Part shown: positions 24,832-34,600 of the stretch, one piece after another
Layout: each line of letters starts with the position of its first letter
How positions within the stretch are numbered: position 1 is the first letter of the stretch
Translations under genes and position numbers: made by a program
NCBI RefSeq assembly: GCF_964030975.1
Contig: NZ_CAXIQH010000001.1
Span: 62,001-126,000 of the forward strand
Source: Tisiphia sp964030975
Lineage (GTDB): Bacteria > Pseudomonadota > Alphaproteobacteria > Rickettsiales > Rickettsiaceae
DNA length: 64,000 nt
Reading direction: 5' to 3'
The notes under the pieces: generated by a model
What the model saw: the letters and a program-made list of their open reading frames with translations, nothing else
The model's database searches: none
Told to the model about the DNA's origin: nothing

Positions 24832-25149
24832 ATGCTAGCCACTTGGATTCTCCTTATATTTGCCGGATTATTTGAAATAGGTTTTTCTATATCGTTGAAA
24901 TTGTCAGATGGTTTTACCAAAATAAAACCTATTATAGCTTTTATTGGTTTTTCAATATTAAGTTTTGTTTGTCTCAGTAAGACTCTAGATAAACTACCTC
25001 TTGGTACGGCTTATCTTCTGTGGACTGGTATCGGGGCGGTAGGAACAGTAATAGTAGGAATAATGTATTTTAATGAACCATATTCTGCTATGCGAGTTTT
25101 CTTTATTACCACTATGATAATTTCCATGATAGGTCTGAAGTTGTCTTAA
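24832..25149 (+). CDS. sugE: Small multidrug resistance family transporter (SugE/Gdx type)
   Basis: 105 residues, four helices. The first helix reads WILLIFAGLFEIGFSISLKLSDGFTKI, with the membrane Glu essential for coupling. The fourth-helix region FNEPYSAMRVFFI and the central LPLGTAYLLWTGIGAVGTVIVG match SugE/Gdx proteins, which export guanidinium or quaternary ammonium compounds. It begins four bases after the preceding unknown gene. Confidence 0.9.
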   Translation: MLATWILLIFAGLFEIGFSISLKLSDGFTKIKPIIAFIGFSILSFVCLSKTLDKLPLGTAYLLWTGIGAVGTVIVGIMYFNEPYSAMRVFFITTMIISMIGLKLS

Positions 25150-25187
25150 CTCATTTCAAACCAATTCTAGACTTATTTAATATAACT

Positions 25188-26150
25188 ATGATCAGGCTTA
25201 TTTACCCTAAATTTTGGCAGACCAAAAATATTATTGCCTATTTATTATTACCGTTAAGCTGGCTATATCTCTTTGCTAGTTATCTAAGAAGGATCATGGC
25301 ACGTCCGATAATATTTCCATGCAAAGTAATTTGTGTCGGTAATATAAGCATTGGGGGTACTGGTAAAACTCAAATAGTGATCTTCCTTGCTCAGTTATTA
25401 AAAGCTATTAACATTGATTTTATAATTATCAGTAAAGGTTATGGCAGTAAGCTCCAAACGACATTGCTAGTTGAAGAACACCATACAGTAGCAGATGTTG
25501 GAGATGAAGCAGTAATGTTGTTAAAATATGGTAAAGTCATTGCCGCAAAGAAAATTCAAGATATAAAGCCTTTTATAGAACGGATTAAGCCAAAGGTGAT
25601 TATAGTAGACGATTCAATGCAGAATCCTAATTTTCATAAGGATATTGTTATTCTATCAGTTGATGCTAATAGGTTATTTGGCAATGAATTTTTAATTCCA
25701 GCTGGTCCTCTACGTCAATACCCCAAACAAGCTATGGACAAAGCCGATATAGTTATTTCAGTAGGATCTGATAATATTGATTCTTTTCCCTTATATAAGG
25801 AACGCACCTTTTTTCAAGCTCAAATAGTTCCATCTATAGACATTGATAAGACAAAAAACTATTTTGCATTTAGTGGTATAGGTAACCCTGAAAGATTTTT
25901 CTCTACATTAGCAAATTATGGACTACAGTTAGTCGGTCATAAAATTTTCCCGGATCATCATCAATATTCTGCAAAGGATTTAGAATATTTAAAAGAGCAA
26001 TCAAAAAAATCTAACTCTTTGCTAATAACTACTAGAAAAGATTACGTAAGAATATATGATACTGATTTATCCGTAATATGTTGCGATGTATATTTATTAT
26101 TAGATAATAAACAATTATTAATAGATTTAATATATGAAAAAATTATTTAA
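25188..26150 (+). CDS. lpxK: Tetraacyldisaccharide 4'-kinase
   Basis: Phosphorylates the 4' position of the lipid A precursor at the inner membrane. 320 residues. N-terminal membrane-associating helix, then the P-loop VGNISIGGTGKTQ at residues 50-62, and VIIVDDSMQNP as the conserved D-D/Q-N segment. Late motifs FSGIGNPERFF and DHHQYSAKDL are typical of LpxK. The stop overlaps the next acyltransferase gene by 17 bases, coupling two lipid A steps. Confidence 0.96.
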   Translation: MIRLIYPKFWQTKNIIAYLLLPLSWLYLFASYLRRIMARPIIFPCKVICVGNISIGGTGKTQIVIFLAQLLKAINIDFIIISKGYGSKLQTTLLVEEHHTVADVGDEAVMLLKYGKVIAAKKIQDIKPFIERIKPKVIIVDDSMQNPNFHKDIVILSVDANRLFGNEFLIPAGPLRQYPKQAMDKADIVISVGSDNIDSFPLYKERTFFQAQIVPSIDIDKTKNYFAFSGIGNPERFFSTLANYGLQLVGHKIFPDHHQYSAKDLEYLKEQSKKSNSLLITTRKDYVRIYDTDLSVICCDVYLLLDNKQLLIDLIYEKII

Positions 26151-27063
26151 TAATATTAAATACCTATTAGAGTATTTTCTTGTTTTAATAATAGTAAAGA
26201 TACTAAGAGCATTGGGCATCGACAAATCTGTAAATATTTGTCGATATTTAGCAAGGAAGATAGGACCTTTGTTACCAGTCAATAAAGTTGCAAAAGAAAA
26301 TATTCAAAATATTTTGGGCAAGACTATATACACAAATGCAGGGTGTATAAATTCCGAAGCAATCATTAATCAAGTATGGGATAATTTTGGCAGTTTTATA
26401 GGAGAATTTCCATATATTAGCAGGATGTCAGAGGAAGAATTATCTAGGCGGGTAGAGATAAGTGGGCTTGAGAATATAATAGAATTCCAGAAGCTACATC
26501 AACCGTTCTTATTATTTACCGGACATTTTGCTAATTGGGATTTTGCCCTTAAAATTATCAATAAATTTTATCCTAAATTTGCTATTATCTACCGCAAATT
26601 AAATAATCCTTATGTTGACAAACTAATTAACGATATGCGTACAAGTGGTGATATAAAGCTAATTCCCAAAGGATCACAAGGGGCAAGAACTCTAATATCT
26701 GCCATCAAATCAGGATATGCAATTGGCATGCTGGTAGATCAAAAAATGAATAATGGTATTGAAGTGCCATTTTTAGGGCAACCCGCCATGACCGCTCATG
26801 CAATTGCTAAAATTGCATTACAGTTCAGCTACCCAATTATACCATTACAAGTGGTTCGCACTAATAGTAAAAACAGTTATTTTAAAGCTATTATTCACCC
26901 CCCCATAAAATTACAAAAAACTAATAATAATAAAACAGATTGTTATAATATAATGGTTACTATTAACCAAATTTTAGGTAATTGGGTTCAAGAAAACCCA
27001 GGGCAATGGTTCTGGTTTCATAATAGGTGGAAGAAGAATAATAATAAATATTCTGAAGATTAA
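26134..27063 (+). CDS. Lipid A biosynthesis acyltransferase (LpxL/HtrB family)
   Basis: 309 residues. Transfers an acyl chain to the lipid A core. The HX4D catalytic motif is FTGHFANWDFAL, followed by the conserved FAIIYRKLNNPYVDKLI region, a downstream Arg/Gly block (IPKGSQGARTLISAIKSGYAIGMLVDQK), and the ending WFWFHNRWKK. One N-terminal hydrophobic helix anchors it. It overlaps lpxK, an expected pairing. Whether it is the primary or secondary late acyltransferase cannot be decided from sequence. Confidence 0.92.
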   Translation: MKKLFNNIKYLLEYFLVLIIVKILRALGIDKSVNICRYLARKIGPLLPVNKVAKENIQNILGKTIYTNAGCINSEAIINQVWDNFGSFIGEFPYISRMSEEELSRRVEISGLENIIEFQKLHQPFLLFTGHFANWDFALKIINKFYPKFAIIYRKLNNPYVDKLINDMRTSGDIKLIPKGSQGARTLISAIKSGYAIGMLVDQKMNNGIEVPFLGQPAMTAHAIAKIALQFSYPIIPLQVVRTNSKNSYFKAIIHPPIKLQKTNNNKTDCYNIMVTINQILGNWVQENPGQWFWFHNRWKKNNNKYSED

Positions 27064-27227
27064 GTAATTGCAATTGCTTAATAAATATGTATACTCTCCT
27101 GCTTTGAGGCATTGATACCGCAAATATACCTGCGGAGATATTCGCCTGCGTACCTCTTTTTACAGTTAAATGTGAGTCGTAGAGAAAACATGCATTTTTA
27201 TAAAAAATTTAATAACAAAATAATGTT

Positions 27228-27452
27228 ATGACAAGGGTAACACCTCCTCAACAAATTATATCTTTTGCTGAAAATAAATCTGACTTAGATAAAATTGCTC
27301 AATTTATTAAGGATGGTTGGGCAATAGTAAAGTTAATGCCCTATGGTAATTATTTTATTGGTGTCATGGAAAAGATAAATCATGACAACACTATAAATGA
27401 CCAAGATCGAACTGTTTATATCCCCCCAAGAAAAAAGATCATTTTTACTTAA
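27228..27452 (+). CDS. Small conserved-looking hypothetical protein
   Basis: 74 residues, soluble, no membrane segment: FAENKSDLDKIAQFIKDGW, MPYGNYFIGVMEKI, then a basic end. It resembles short proteins I associate with Rickettsia genomes (possibly DUF2674), but I cannot confirm that. Downstream it converges with the AsmA-like gene, with only three bases between the stops. The 164 bases before it hold no clear promoter. Confidence 0.6.
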   Translation: MTRVTPPQQIISFAENKSDLDKIAQFIKDGWAIVKLMPYGNYFIGVMEKINHDNTINDQDRTVYIPPRKKIIFT

Positions 27453-27455
27453 ATT

Positions 27456-29990
27456 TTAGTCCTTATATTTTAACTCTACAGAATAAGGAGCAACCTTTGA
27501 CAATATGTTACCAATTATTGGTATTTTAGTGATAATGGTACTAGCAAAAAAGAAAGAAGGTATCACATTACCTTTAAGCTTTATTTGATGTTTATTAGTA
27601 TCAATGCTACCTTTCATGGTAAAATCAAAAAATGGTCCAGTAGCTGATGTATCAGCAATATTTACGGTATTACCTATATAACTAAAGCTACCTGTCATAT
27701 TATTGAACAAGATATCCTTATTATTTAATATAAAACTCATAAAACCTGGAAACGAAACAAATGATATCATTCTAGTTAGAAAAGACATATCAGTAGTAAC
27801 AAAACGTTTTATGTCAAATGTACCATCTAAGATTGGTATCACTTCCCCCTTCTTAACCTCATGCCTTTTTGTATCAAGTGTTAGATTGATAATACCAGAC
27901 TTCATGTTATTATACATGCCAATACCTCTAAATAAAGCTCCAGCATTATCACAGGTAACTATCCATTGTTCCAGATCCTTTTTTTCTGTAAGTAGCATTT
28001 TAAAAGATTTAGTGCCAATTTTTGAATCTAAAGAACCAGAAAAGCATTTTATTTTATCACAATCAATTTGTAAATTAAGCTTATCAAGCATTATATTATT
28101 TTTTAATCGCACCCTGTTTACATCAACTTTTAAATGAATATTTTTTGGATCCCCTTCTTTTTCTAAGAATTGCATCATATTAGACTTAGACAAATCTAGT
28201 TGTTTTCCTTGAAATTCAGCACTCAAGCTATCTTTACCTAAAAGTAATTTTCCTATTAGATCAGTTGTACCATAAGCAATAATAGGTAAAGTAATATCAT
28301 ATTTATTATCTTGTATTTTAACCTTACCAACTATTTTTAAGTTATTTTCACCCGAAAGGTCAAAATTAATATCACCCTTTAGGTCATCATATAACTTGCC
28401 AGTTAACACAAGTTGGGCTTCATTAGAAAGATTTTTATGTACAGATATTTTATCAATATAAAATTCCAAGTTCTTGAGGTTAGCATTAGCTTTAATGAAG
28501 CCAATATTATATTTACTTTTCTTATCTTGTTGCTCTTTATACTCAAAATCTAGGACACTACTACCTGAAATTAACTTGAACATACCAAGTTTCTGGTTAT
28601 TACCGACAATGGTAGTTTTTACTTTTAATAGATGCTGATAATCATCATGGTTATTATCATCGATATTATATTGGTAACTAAAATTACTGTCATAGTCATT
28701 AATTTTACCTGTACCCATCAAGTTTAGCTTATAGCCATTAAATGTTCCGGTTATTTTGGCATTTTTTAATATGACATTGTCACTAAATGCTTTGGTATTC
28801 ACGCCAGTTATTATCGTAGAGATGTCATAAGTATTTTTCATAACTGGGTTAAGCGGTATTATTATGCCAATTTTTGAATTAGCAGTTCCAGTAATTTTTT
28901 TAAGATCGATTCCTTGTTGCTTTACTTTATTATAATCTTCGTTTGACATAAAATCAATTAGATCGATAACCGATCCCTTAGCTATGGCACTAACGACAAA
29001 ATTCGACTTATCCATCCCTTGCCAATCAAAGGTTATTACTCCATTGGAAATAAGACTGTTACTACTATATGCCTTATTTAATATGAACTTAACCGAGGTT
29101 CCAGATATAGTAATATCAGTATCAATTTTTCTTAGAGGGGGAAAGTCTGCATCATATTTATACTCAAGATCTACAACATGCAGCTTGGCTCTTACTAGTG
29201 TTTCTAGAGCAATATTTTTCTCTAAATTGTTCTTATCAAAATTAAAATCAAACTCCCCATTTCTAATATAACCATCTTTGATATATTCTTGTAGAAATAA
29301 AATTACTTGGTTATTAGGAATAATTTTCTCAGCAATCTGATAAATCATTATAGGAATATTCTCAACATTGCCACTAGCTTGAATTATGCTACCATCCAAG
29401 ATACTATTGAATGATAGATAGACTTTATCACCAAATGTTAACTTACAATTGATTGACTTCTTAGAAGTTATAGAAATTTTACTTTCATAAGAACAAACTC
29501 CTTCCCCCTCTGGTAATTTCTTACCATAACTGTCGAGTAGAGTAGTATTTTTTATAGGACTTAAGTTTAACTCTGTTTCAACCCTATTTTCAAAGAAATC
29601 TACAATGTATTTAGCAGATATTTTAGTATCTATTATGGGTTGATTATCCTTAGCGATTAAGGAAAAACTATCTATATCAATAATACTATGAATTAATGGT
29701 TTACTTGTTATATTATCAATAAAAAAACTAATCTTGAAATCGCTAATTTTACCTTGGGTGTTATTTGCTAAATCCATAAAGATTTTATCAATTGACAGAA
29801 TATTATGTCTTATTTGTAAATTACCAACCCGTATTTTCATATTTTTTTTATCGAGGTAAAATTCTATTATTTTCTTAATTGGCTTATCTAAATATCCTTT
29901 ACTACCGCTTAATATTAATAAACTTAAAATTACTACAATTGTACAAACTATTATGCTTAGGTTGATGAAAAATCTTTTAATGAGCATCAT
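27456..29990 (-). CDS. Large AsmA/YhdP-like envelope protein
   Basis: 844 residues. N-terminal membrane anchor (LSIIVCTIVVILSLLILSG, residues 11-29), then a long beta-rich periplasmic part. The C-terminal 150 residues (LDGTFDIKRFVTTDMSFLTRMISFVS..., SFSYIGNTVNIADTSATGPFFDFTMKGSID) match the AsmA-like C-terminal domain of alphaproteobacterial DUF3971/YhdP proteins. These are thought to bridge the periplasm and move phospholipids between membranes. It is transcribed away from ugd, with a repeat-filled spacer between. Family fairly sure, function by analogy. Confidence 0.8.
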   Translation of the reverse strand: MMLIKRFFINLSIIVCTIVVILSLLILSGSKGYLDKPIKKIIEFYLDKKNMKIRVGNLQIRHNILSIDKIFMDLANNTQGKISDFKISFFIDNITSKPLIHSIIDIDSFSLIAKDNQPIIDTKISAKYIVDFFENRVETELNLSPIKNTTLLDSYGKKLPEGEGVCSYESKISITSKKSINCKLTFGDKVYLSFNSILDGSIIQASGNVENIPIMIYQIAEKIIPNNQVILFLQEYIKDGYIRNGEFDFNFDKNNLEKNIALETLVRAKLHVVDLEYKYDADFPPLRKIDTDITISGTSVKFILNKAYSSNSLISNGVITFDWQGMDKSNFVVSAIAKGSVIDLIDFMSNEDYNKVKQQGIDLKKITGTANSKIGIIIPLNPVMKNTYDISTIITGVNTKAFSDNVILKNAKITGTFNGYKLNLMGTGKINDYDSNFSYQYNIDDNNHDDYQHLLKVKTTIVGNNQKLGMFKLISGSSVLDFEYKEQQDKKSKYNIGFIKANANLKNLEFYIDKISVHKNLSNEAQLVLTGKLYDDLKGDINFDLSGENNLKIVGKVKIQDNKYDITLPIIAYGTTDLIGKLLLGKDSLSAEFQGKQLDLSKSNMMQFLEKEGDPKNIHLKVDVNRVRLKNNIMLDKLNLQIDCDKIKCFSGSLDSKIGTKSFKMLLTEKKDLEQWIVTCDNAGALFRGIGMYNNMKSGIINLTLDTKRHEVKKGEVIPILDGTFDIKRFVTTDMSFLTRMISFVSFPGFMSFILNNKDILFNNMTGSFSYIGNTVNIADTSATGPFFDFTMKGSIDTNKHQIKLKGNVIPSFFFASTIITKIPIIGNILSKVAPYSVELKYKD

Positions 29991-30055
29991 TTTATTATTT
30001 AGTATTTGGTCAATTAATATATACTTTATATAGCTAACCAGATTAGTATTATTCC

Positions 30056-30212
30056 GTCTATTCGCGAGAAGGCGTAAGCCGACAAAGCAATGTAAGTTGT
30101 CATTCCAGGAGTTCCTATGTCATTCCCGCGTAGGCGGGAATCTAAAATAGTACTCAAAAAGCCCTGAAATATTATAGATTCCCGCCTACGCGGGAATGAC
30201 AGCTTTTTCGTT
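30056..30212. repeat. Family P fragment followed by family D palindrome
   Basis: A GCGAGAAGGCGTAAGCCGAC fragment of family P is followed by the family D unit: CATTCCCGCGTAGGCGGGAA, CTAAAATAGT, CAAAAAGCCCTGA, ATATTATAGATTCCCGCC, ending GGGAATGACAGC and TTTTTCGTTTAAA. Relatives of the D unit occur at 38148-38245 and 48343-48440. Confidence 0.8.
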
Positions 30213-30293
30213 TAAATAGGACAAATACTACTCTGGTTAGATATAGCAGCATAGCATAACAAAGTTGTTGCACTAAGTATATAAGGATAATTA

Positions 30294-31604
30294 ATGAGTA
30301 TTAAACTTCATTTTATAGGCACTGGTTACGTTGGGCTGGTATCTGGCGTAATGATGAGTTACCTAGGACACGATGTTACTTGTTTAGATACTGATATTTC
30401 TAAGATCAACCAATTAAAAAAAAATATTTTACCAATTTATGAACCAAAACTAGCTAAATATCTACCATCATTAGTAAAATCTGGTAAGTTGCGATTTACA
30501 GCTAGCTATTCGGCTGAATTACAAAACTCACAAGCGGTATTTATTACAGTAGGAACACCGCCTTTACCTTCAGGAGAGGCAGATTTGCAATATATATTTA
30601 CTGCTATTGATAATTTATGTACATGGATTAAAGATGATTGTTTGATTGTTATAAAATCTACGGTACCTCCCACAACATGTAACCAAATTATCGATTATTT
30701 AAATAACAAGAATCTGAAATTTTCTGTTGCTTCAAATCCTGAATTTCTTAGAGAAGGTACTGCTGTAGATGATTTTCTAAACCCTGATAGAATATTGATT
30801 GGCACCAATAATAAACAGGCAGAAGATTTACTAAAAGATATCTACCGACCTTTGACTACAAAAAATGTACCTCTTATAACTACTGATTTGGTTACTGCAG
30901 AGCTGACTAAATATGTCTCAAACGCTTTTTTAGCAACTAAAGTTGCTTTTATTAATGAGATGGCAAATTTATGCGAGAAAACTGGGGCAAATATTAAAGA
31001 GCTTTCTTTTGCTGTTGGATTGGATAAGAGAATAGGCAAAGAATTTTTAAATGTTGGCCCTGGATTTGGTGGGTCATGTTTTCCTAAGGATCTGTTAGCA
31101 CTTGCACAAATAGCTAAACATTATCAATGTAACTTCCAAATAGTTAATTCTGTTATAAATAGTAATGATCAGAGACCGTATGATATGGTGGATAAAGTTC
31201 ATCATATTATAGGCAACGATTTACATAATAAAGTTATTAGTGTATTGGGTCTGACTTTTAAGGCTGGTACGGATGATATTAGAAATAGTCCGGCTATTAA
31301 AATCATTGAAATCCTAGTTGATAAAGGAGCAAATATTAGAGCTTTCGATCCGGTAGGTATGAATAATGCTAAAAAAGAACTAAAAAATGTATTTTTTTCT
31401 GATTCAGCACTTAGTGCATGTCAAAATAGTGATATAATTATAGTGGCAACCGAATGGTCGGAGTTTAAAGATTTAGATTGGTCACTTATTCACAGCCAAG
31501 CTAAATCTCCTATAATTATCGATCTCAGGCATATTCTTGATGGAAATATGCTAAAAGCTCTAGGATTTAAATATTATCTTATTGGTATAAAAGATGCAGT
31601 TTGA
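30294..31604 (+). CDS. ugd: UDP-glucose 6-dehydrogenase
   Basis: Oxidises UDP-glucose to UDP-glucuronate for surface polysaccharides. 436 residues. N-terminal NAD-binding motif FIGTGYVGLVSG; catalytic Cys at about residue 262 in GPGFGGSCFPKD; conserved Lys region AELTKYVSNAFLATKVAFINE; C-terminal GLTFKAGTDDIRNSPA. Complete. The ATG follows a weak AAGGA. The stop overlaps dnaE by 11 bases. Confidence 0.96.
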   Translation: MSIKLHFIGTGYVGLVSGVMMSYLGHDVTCLDTDISKINQLKKNILPIYEPKLAKYLPSLVKSGKLRFTASYSAELQNSQAVFITVGTPPLPSGEADLQYIFTAIDNLCTWIKDDCLIVIKSTVPPTTCNQIIDYLNNKNLKFSVASNPEFLREGTAVDDFLNPDRILIGTNNKQAEDLLKDIYRPLTTKNVPLITTDLVTAELTKYVSNAFLATKVAFINEMANLCEKTGANIKELSFAVGLDKRIGKEFLNVGPGFGGSCFPKDLLALAQIAKHYQCNFQIVNSVINSNDQRPYDMVDKVHHIIGNDLHNKVISVLGLTFKAGTDDIRNSPAIKIIEILVDKGANIRAFDPVGMNNAKKELKNVFFSDSALSACQNSDIIIVATEWSEFKDLDWSLIHSQAKSPIIIDLRHILDGNMLKALGFKYYLIGIKDAV

Positions 31605-34600
31605 TTTCATTCACTTAAGAGTACAAAGCTCATATTCATTTCTTGAGAGTGCTTTAACAATTGAGCGTATAGTGGAGCTAGCTCGATTGCATAAAATGCC
31701 AGCAATTTGTTTAGCAGATAAGGGGAATTTATTTGGCTCGTTAGAATTTGCTCTAGCTAGCTGTAAAGCAGGAATACAACCTATAAATGGTGCAATTGTA
31801 AATGTTGCTTTTACCGAAAATAGTTTTTGTGAAATTGTGCTTATTGCCAAGGATGAAATTGGTTATAAAAATTTACTGAAGGCTGTTAGTGATAGTTTTA
31901 CTAAAAATGATCGTAAAATTTGTAATCATATTACTTTTGATGATTTAGTTAAGTACCAGGAAGGGCTGATTATTTTATCAGCTTATACTGATGGTATAAT
32001 TGGCAAAAGTCTGATCGCTAGGGATGAAGAATTAGCCATTTTTTGGGCAACTAAACTACAAAGCATTTTTGGTGATCGGTTCTATTTTGAGATTATGCGA
32101 CATAATCTGGCAATAGAACAATCTATAGAAGAAAATTATATAAAAATAGCCAGTAATCTTGGTATTCCACTAGTTGCTACCAATAAAGTATTGTTTAGTG
32201 ATGTTAATATGCATGATGCCCATGATGTATTATTATGTATATCTACTGGCGTTAGTAAAGAAGTGGAGGAACGTAAAAAGGTAAGTAACGGATGTTATTT
32301 TAAATCACCAAAAGAAATGTTAGAGCTTTTTGGTGACTTACCTAATGCTGTACAAAATACGGTACATTTAGCCCAAAGATGCCATTTTATAGCACATGCT
32401 AATCCACCAATGTTACCAAATTTCTCTAGTCTAAATATTAATGAAGTAGACATAATTAAGAAAGAATCGACAGCCGGATTACTATCAAGACTTGATACAA
32501 AATTTAAACGGGAAAATATTTCCATAGATAAGCAGGAAGATTTTAAACAGCAATATTTAATTCGTCTTAATTACGAACTAGATATTATTTGTCGGATGGA
32601 TTTTGCTGGCTATTTTCTGATAGTTTCTGATTTTATAAAATGGAGTAAGCAACAAAATATTATGGTAGGACCTGGTAGAGGTTCTGGGGTGGGGTCAGTA
32701 GTTGCGTGGAGTCTTCTAATTACTGATCTTGATCCTCTTCAATTCGGTCTACTATTTGAGCGTTTTCTGAACCCTGAACGTATATCAATGCCAGATTTTG
32801 ATATTGACTTTTGTCAAGAGCGACGAGGGGAAGTTATAAATTACGTACGTTCTAAATATGGGGATAATAAAGTTGGTCAAATCATCACTTTTGGTAAGAT
32901 GCAAGCAAAAGCTGTGATCAAAGATGTATCACGAGTTCTTGGTTTACCTTATAAATATGCCGAATATTTAACTGAGCTTGTACCATTTAATGCTGTTTCT
33001 CCTGTTACATTAAATCAAGCTATCAAGGAAGTAAAAGAGTTAAACATAGCAGCACGTGGTGAAGGTTTGTATAACTTAGATGGTCAAGAGGAGCTGATCA
33101 AACAAGTTCTTGATACATCCTTAGTACTTGAAGGGCTTAATAGGCATGCTTCTACCCATGCAGCAGGGATCGTGATAGCTGGCAAAGATTTAGTAGAAAT
33201 ATTACCGGTTTATAAAGACCTAAATTCGGATATGTTGGTAGTACAATATTCGATGAAATATGCTGAGATTGCTGGTTTAATTAAATTTGATTTTTTAGGT
33301 CTGCAAACTCTAACTGTCATTACTAAATGTTTAGGACTGCTAAAAGAACATGGCATAAATATTGATTTTAGTAATATGCTATTTGATGATCAGAAAACTT
33401 ATGAAATGCTATGTAGTGGTAGAGCTATTGGTGTTTTCCAGTTTGAAAGTGGCGGAATGCAAGATAGTTTAAGGCGTCTTAAACCTGACTCCATCCAAGA
33501 TATAATAGCCTTAGGAGCATTATACCGCCCTGGTCCGATGGAGAACATCCCAACTTATATTGCTTGCAAGCATGGTTTGCAGCAACCAGATTACTTGCAT
33601 GAGATGCTTAAACCTATCTTAGATGAAACTTATGGAGTTATTATCTATCAGGAACAGGTCTTAGAAATTGCCAAAGAAATGGGAGGCTATAGTTTAGGTG
33701 GGGCAGATATACTTCGTAAAGCTATGGGGAAAAAAATAAAATCCGAAATGGCAGAACAAGAAGAAATTTTTATTAAAGGGGCAATAGCCAATAATATTTC
33801 ACGTCAGCAAGCCCAATCCATTTTTGCAACGGTTGCTAAATTTGCTAGCTATGGTTTTAATAAAGCACACGCATCAGCTTATGGAGTAATATCTTATCAA
33901 ACAGCTTATCTGAAAGCCAATTTCCCAGCCGAATTCTTGGTGGCATGCTTAAATCTTGAATTAAATAACCATGATAAAATTAATCTATTCATTCAAGAAG
34001 CCAGAAATAATAACATTGCTATTATCCCGCCTAATATCAATCTTTCTGCTGGTTATTTTAGTACTGTAACTAACCAGATTAACATTTCTCCAATTCTATG
34101 TCATTCCCGCGAAGGCGGGAATCTAGATCCCTGCCTTCGCAGGGATGACATAAAGGATTGCAGGGATGACATACAAGAGGAATTGCAGGAGTCCCAGAAA
34201 GTTGAAGGACAGAAATCTATAATTTATGCTCTCGCTGCTATTAAAAGTGTTACGGTTGATTTTGGTAAAATATTAGTAGCAGAAAGGGTTAAAAATGGTA
34301 AATTTAAAAGTATTATAGATGTTATTGAAAGGCTACCACCTAAATCAATTAATCGAAAATTATTAGAAAATCTTATTAAAGCTGGATGTTTTGATACGTT
34401 ACATTCTAATCGTAATCAGTTGCTGTTAAGTGTTTCTAAGCTTCTGGCTTATGCCTCTTCCTACCATACTGAGAGAGTTTCCGATCAATTTAGCCTGATT
34501 AAGGTAAGTTCGACAAATCAGCAAGTCTTAATTGATGCAGAACCACTGGATAATAATACTGCATCTTGTTATGAATTTGAGGTATTAGGGCTGTTTATTA

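Noticed and set aside
28984..29271. Plus-strand frame within the AsmA-like gene
   Set aside because: Antisense shadow of a convincing 844-residue protein; no start signals.
34070..34200. Frameshift or sequencing artefact as explanation of the dnaE insert
   Set aside because: The insert is a recognisable repeat unit, in frame, with DnaE sequence continuing normally on both sides.
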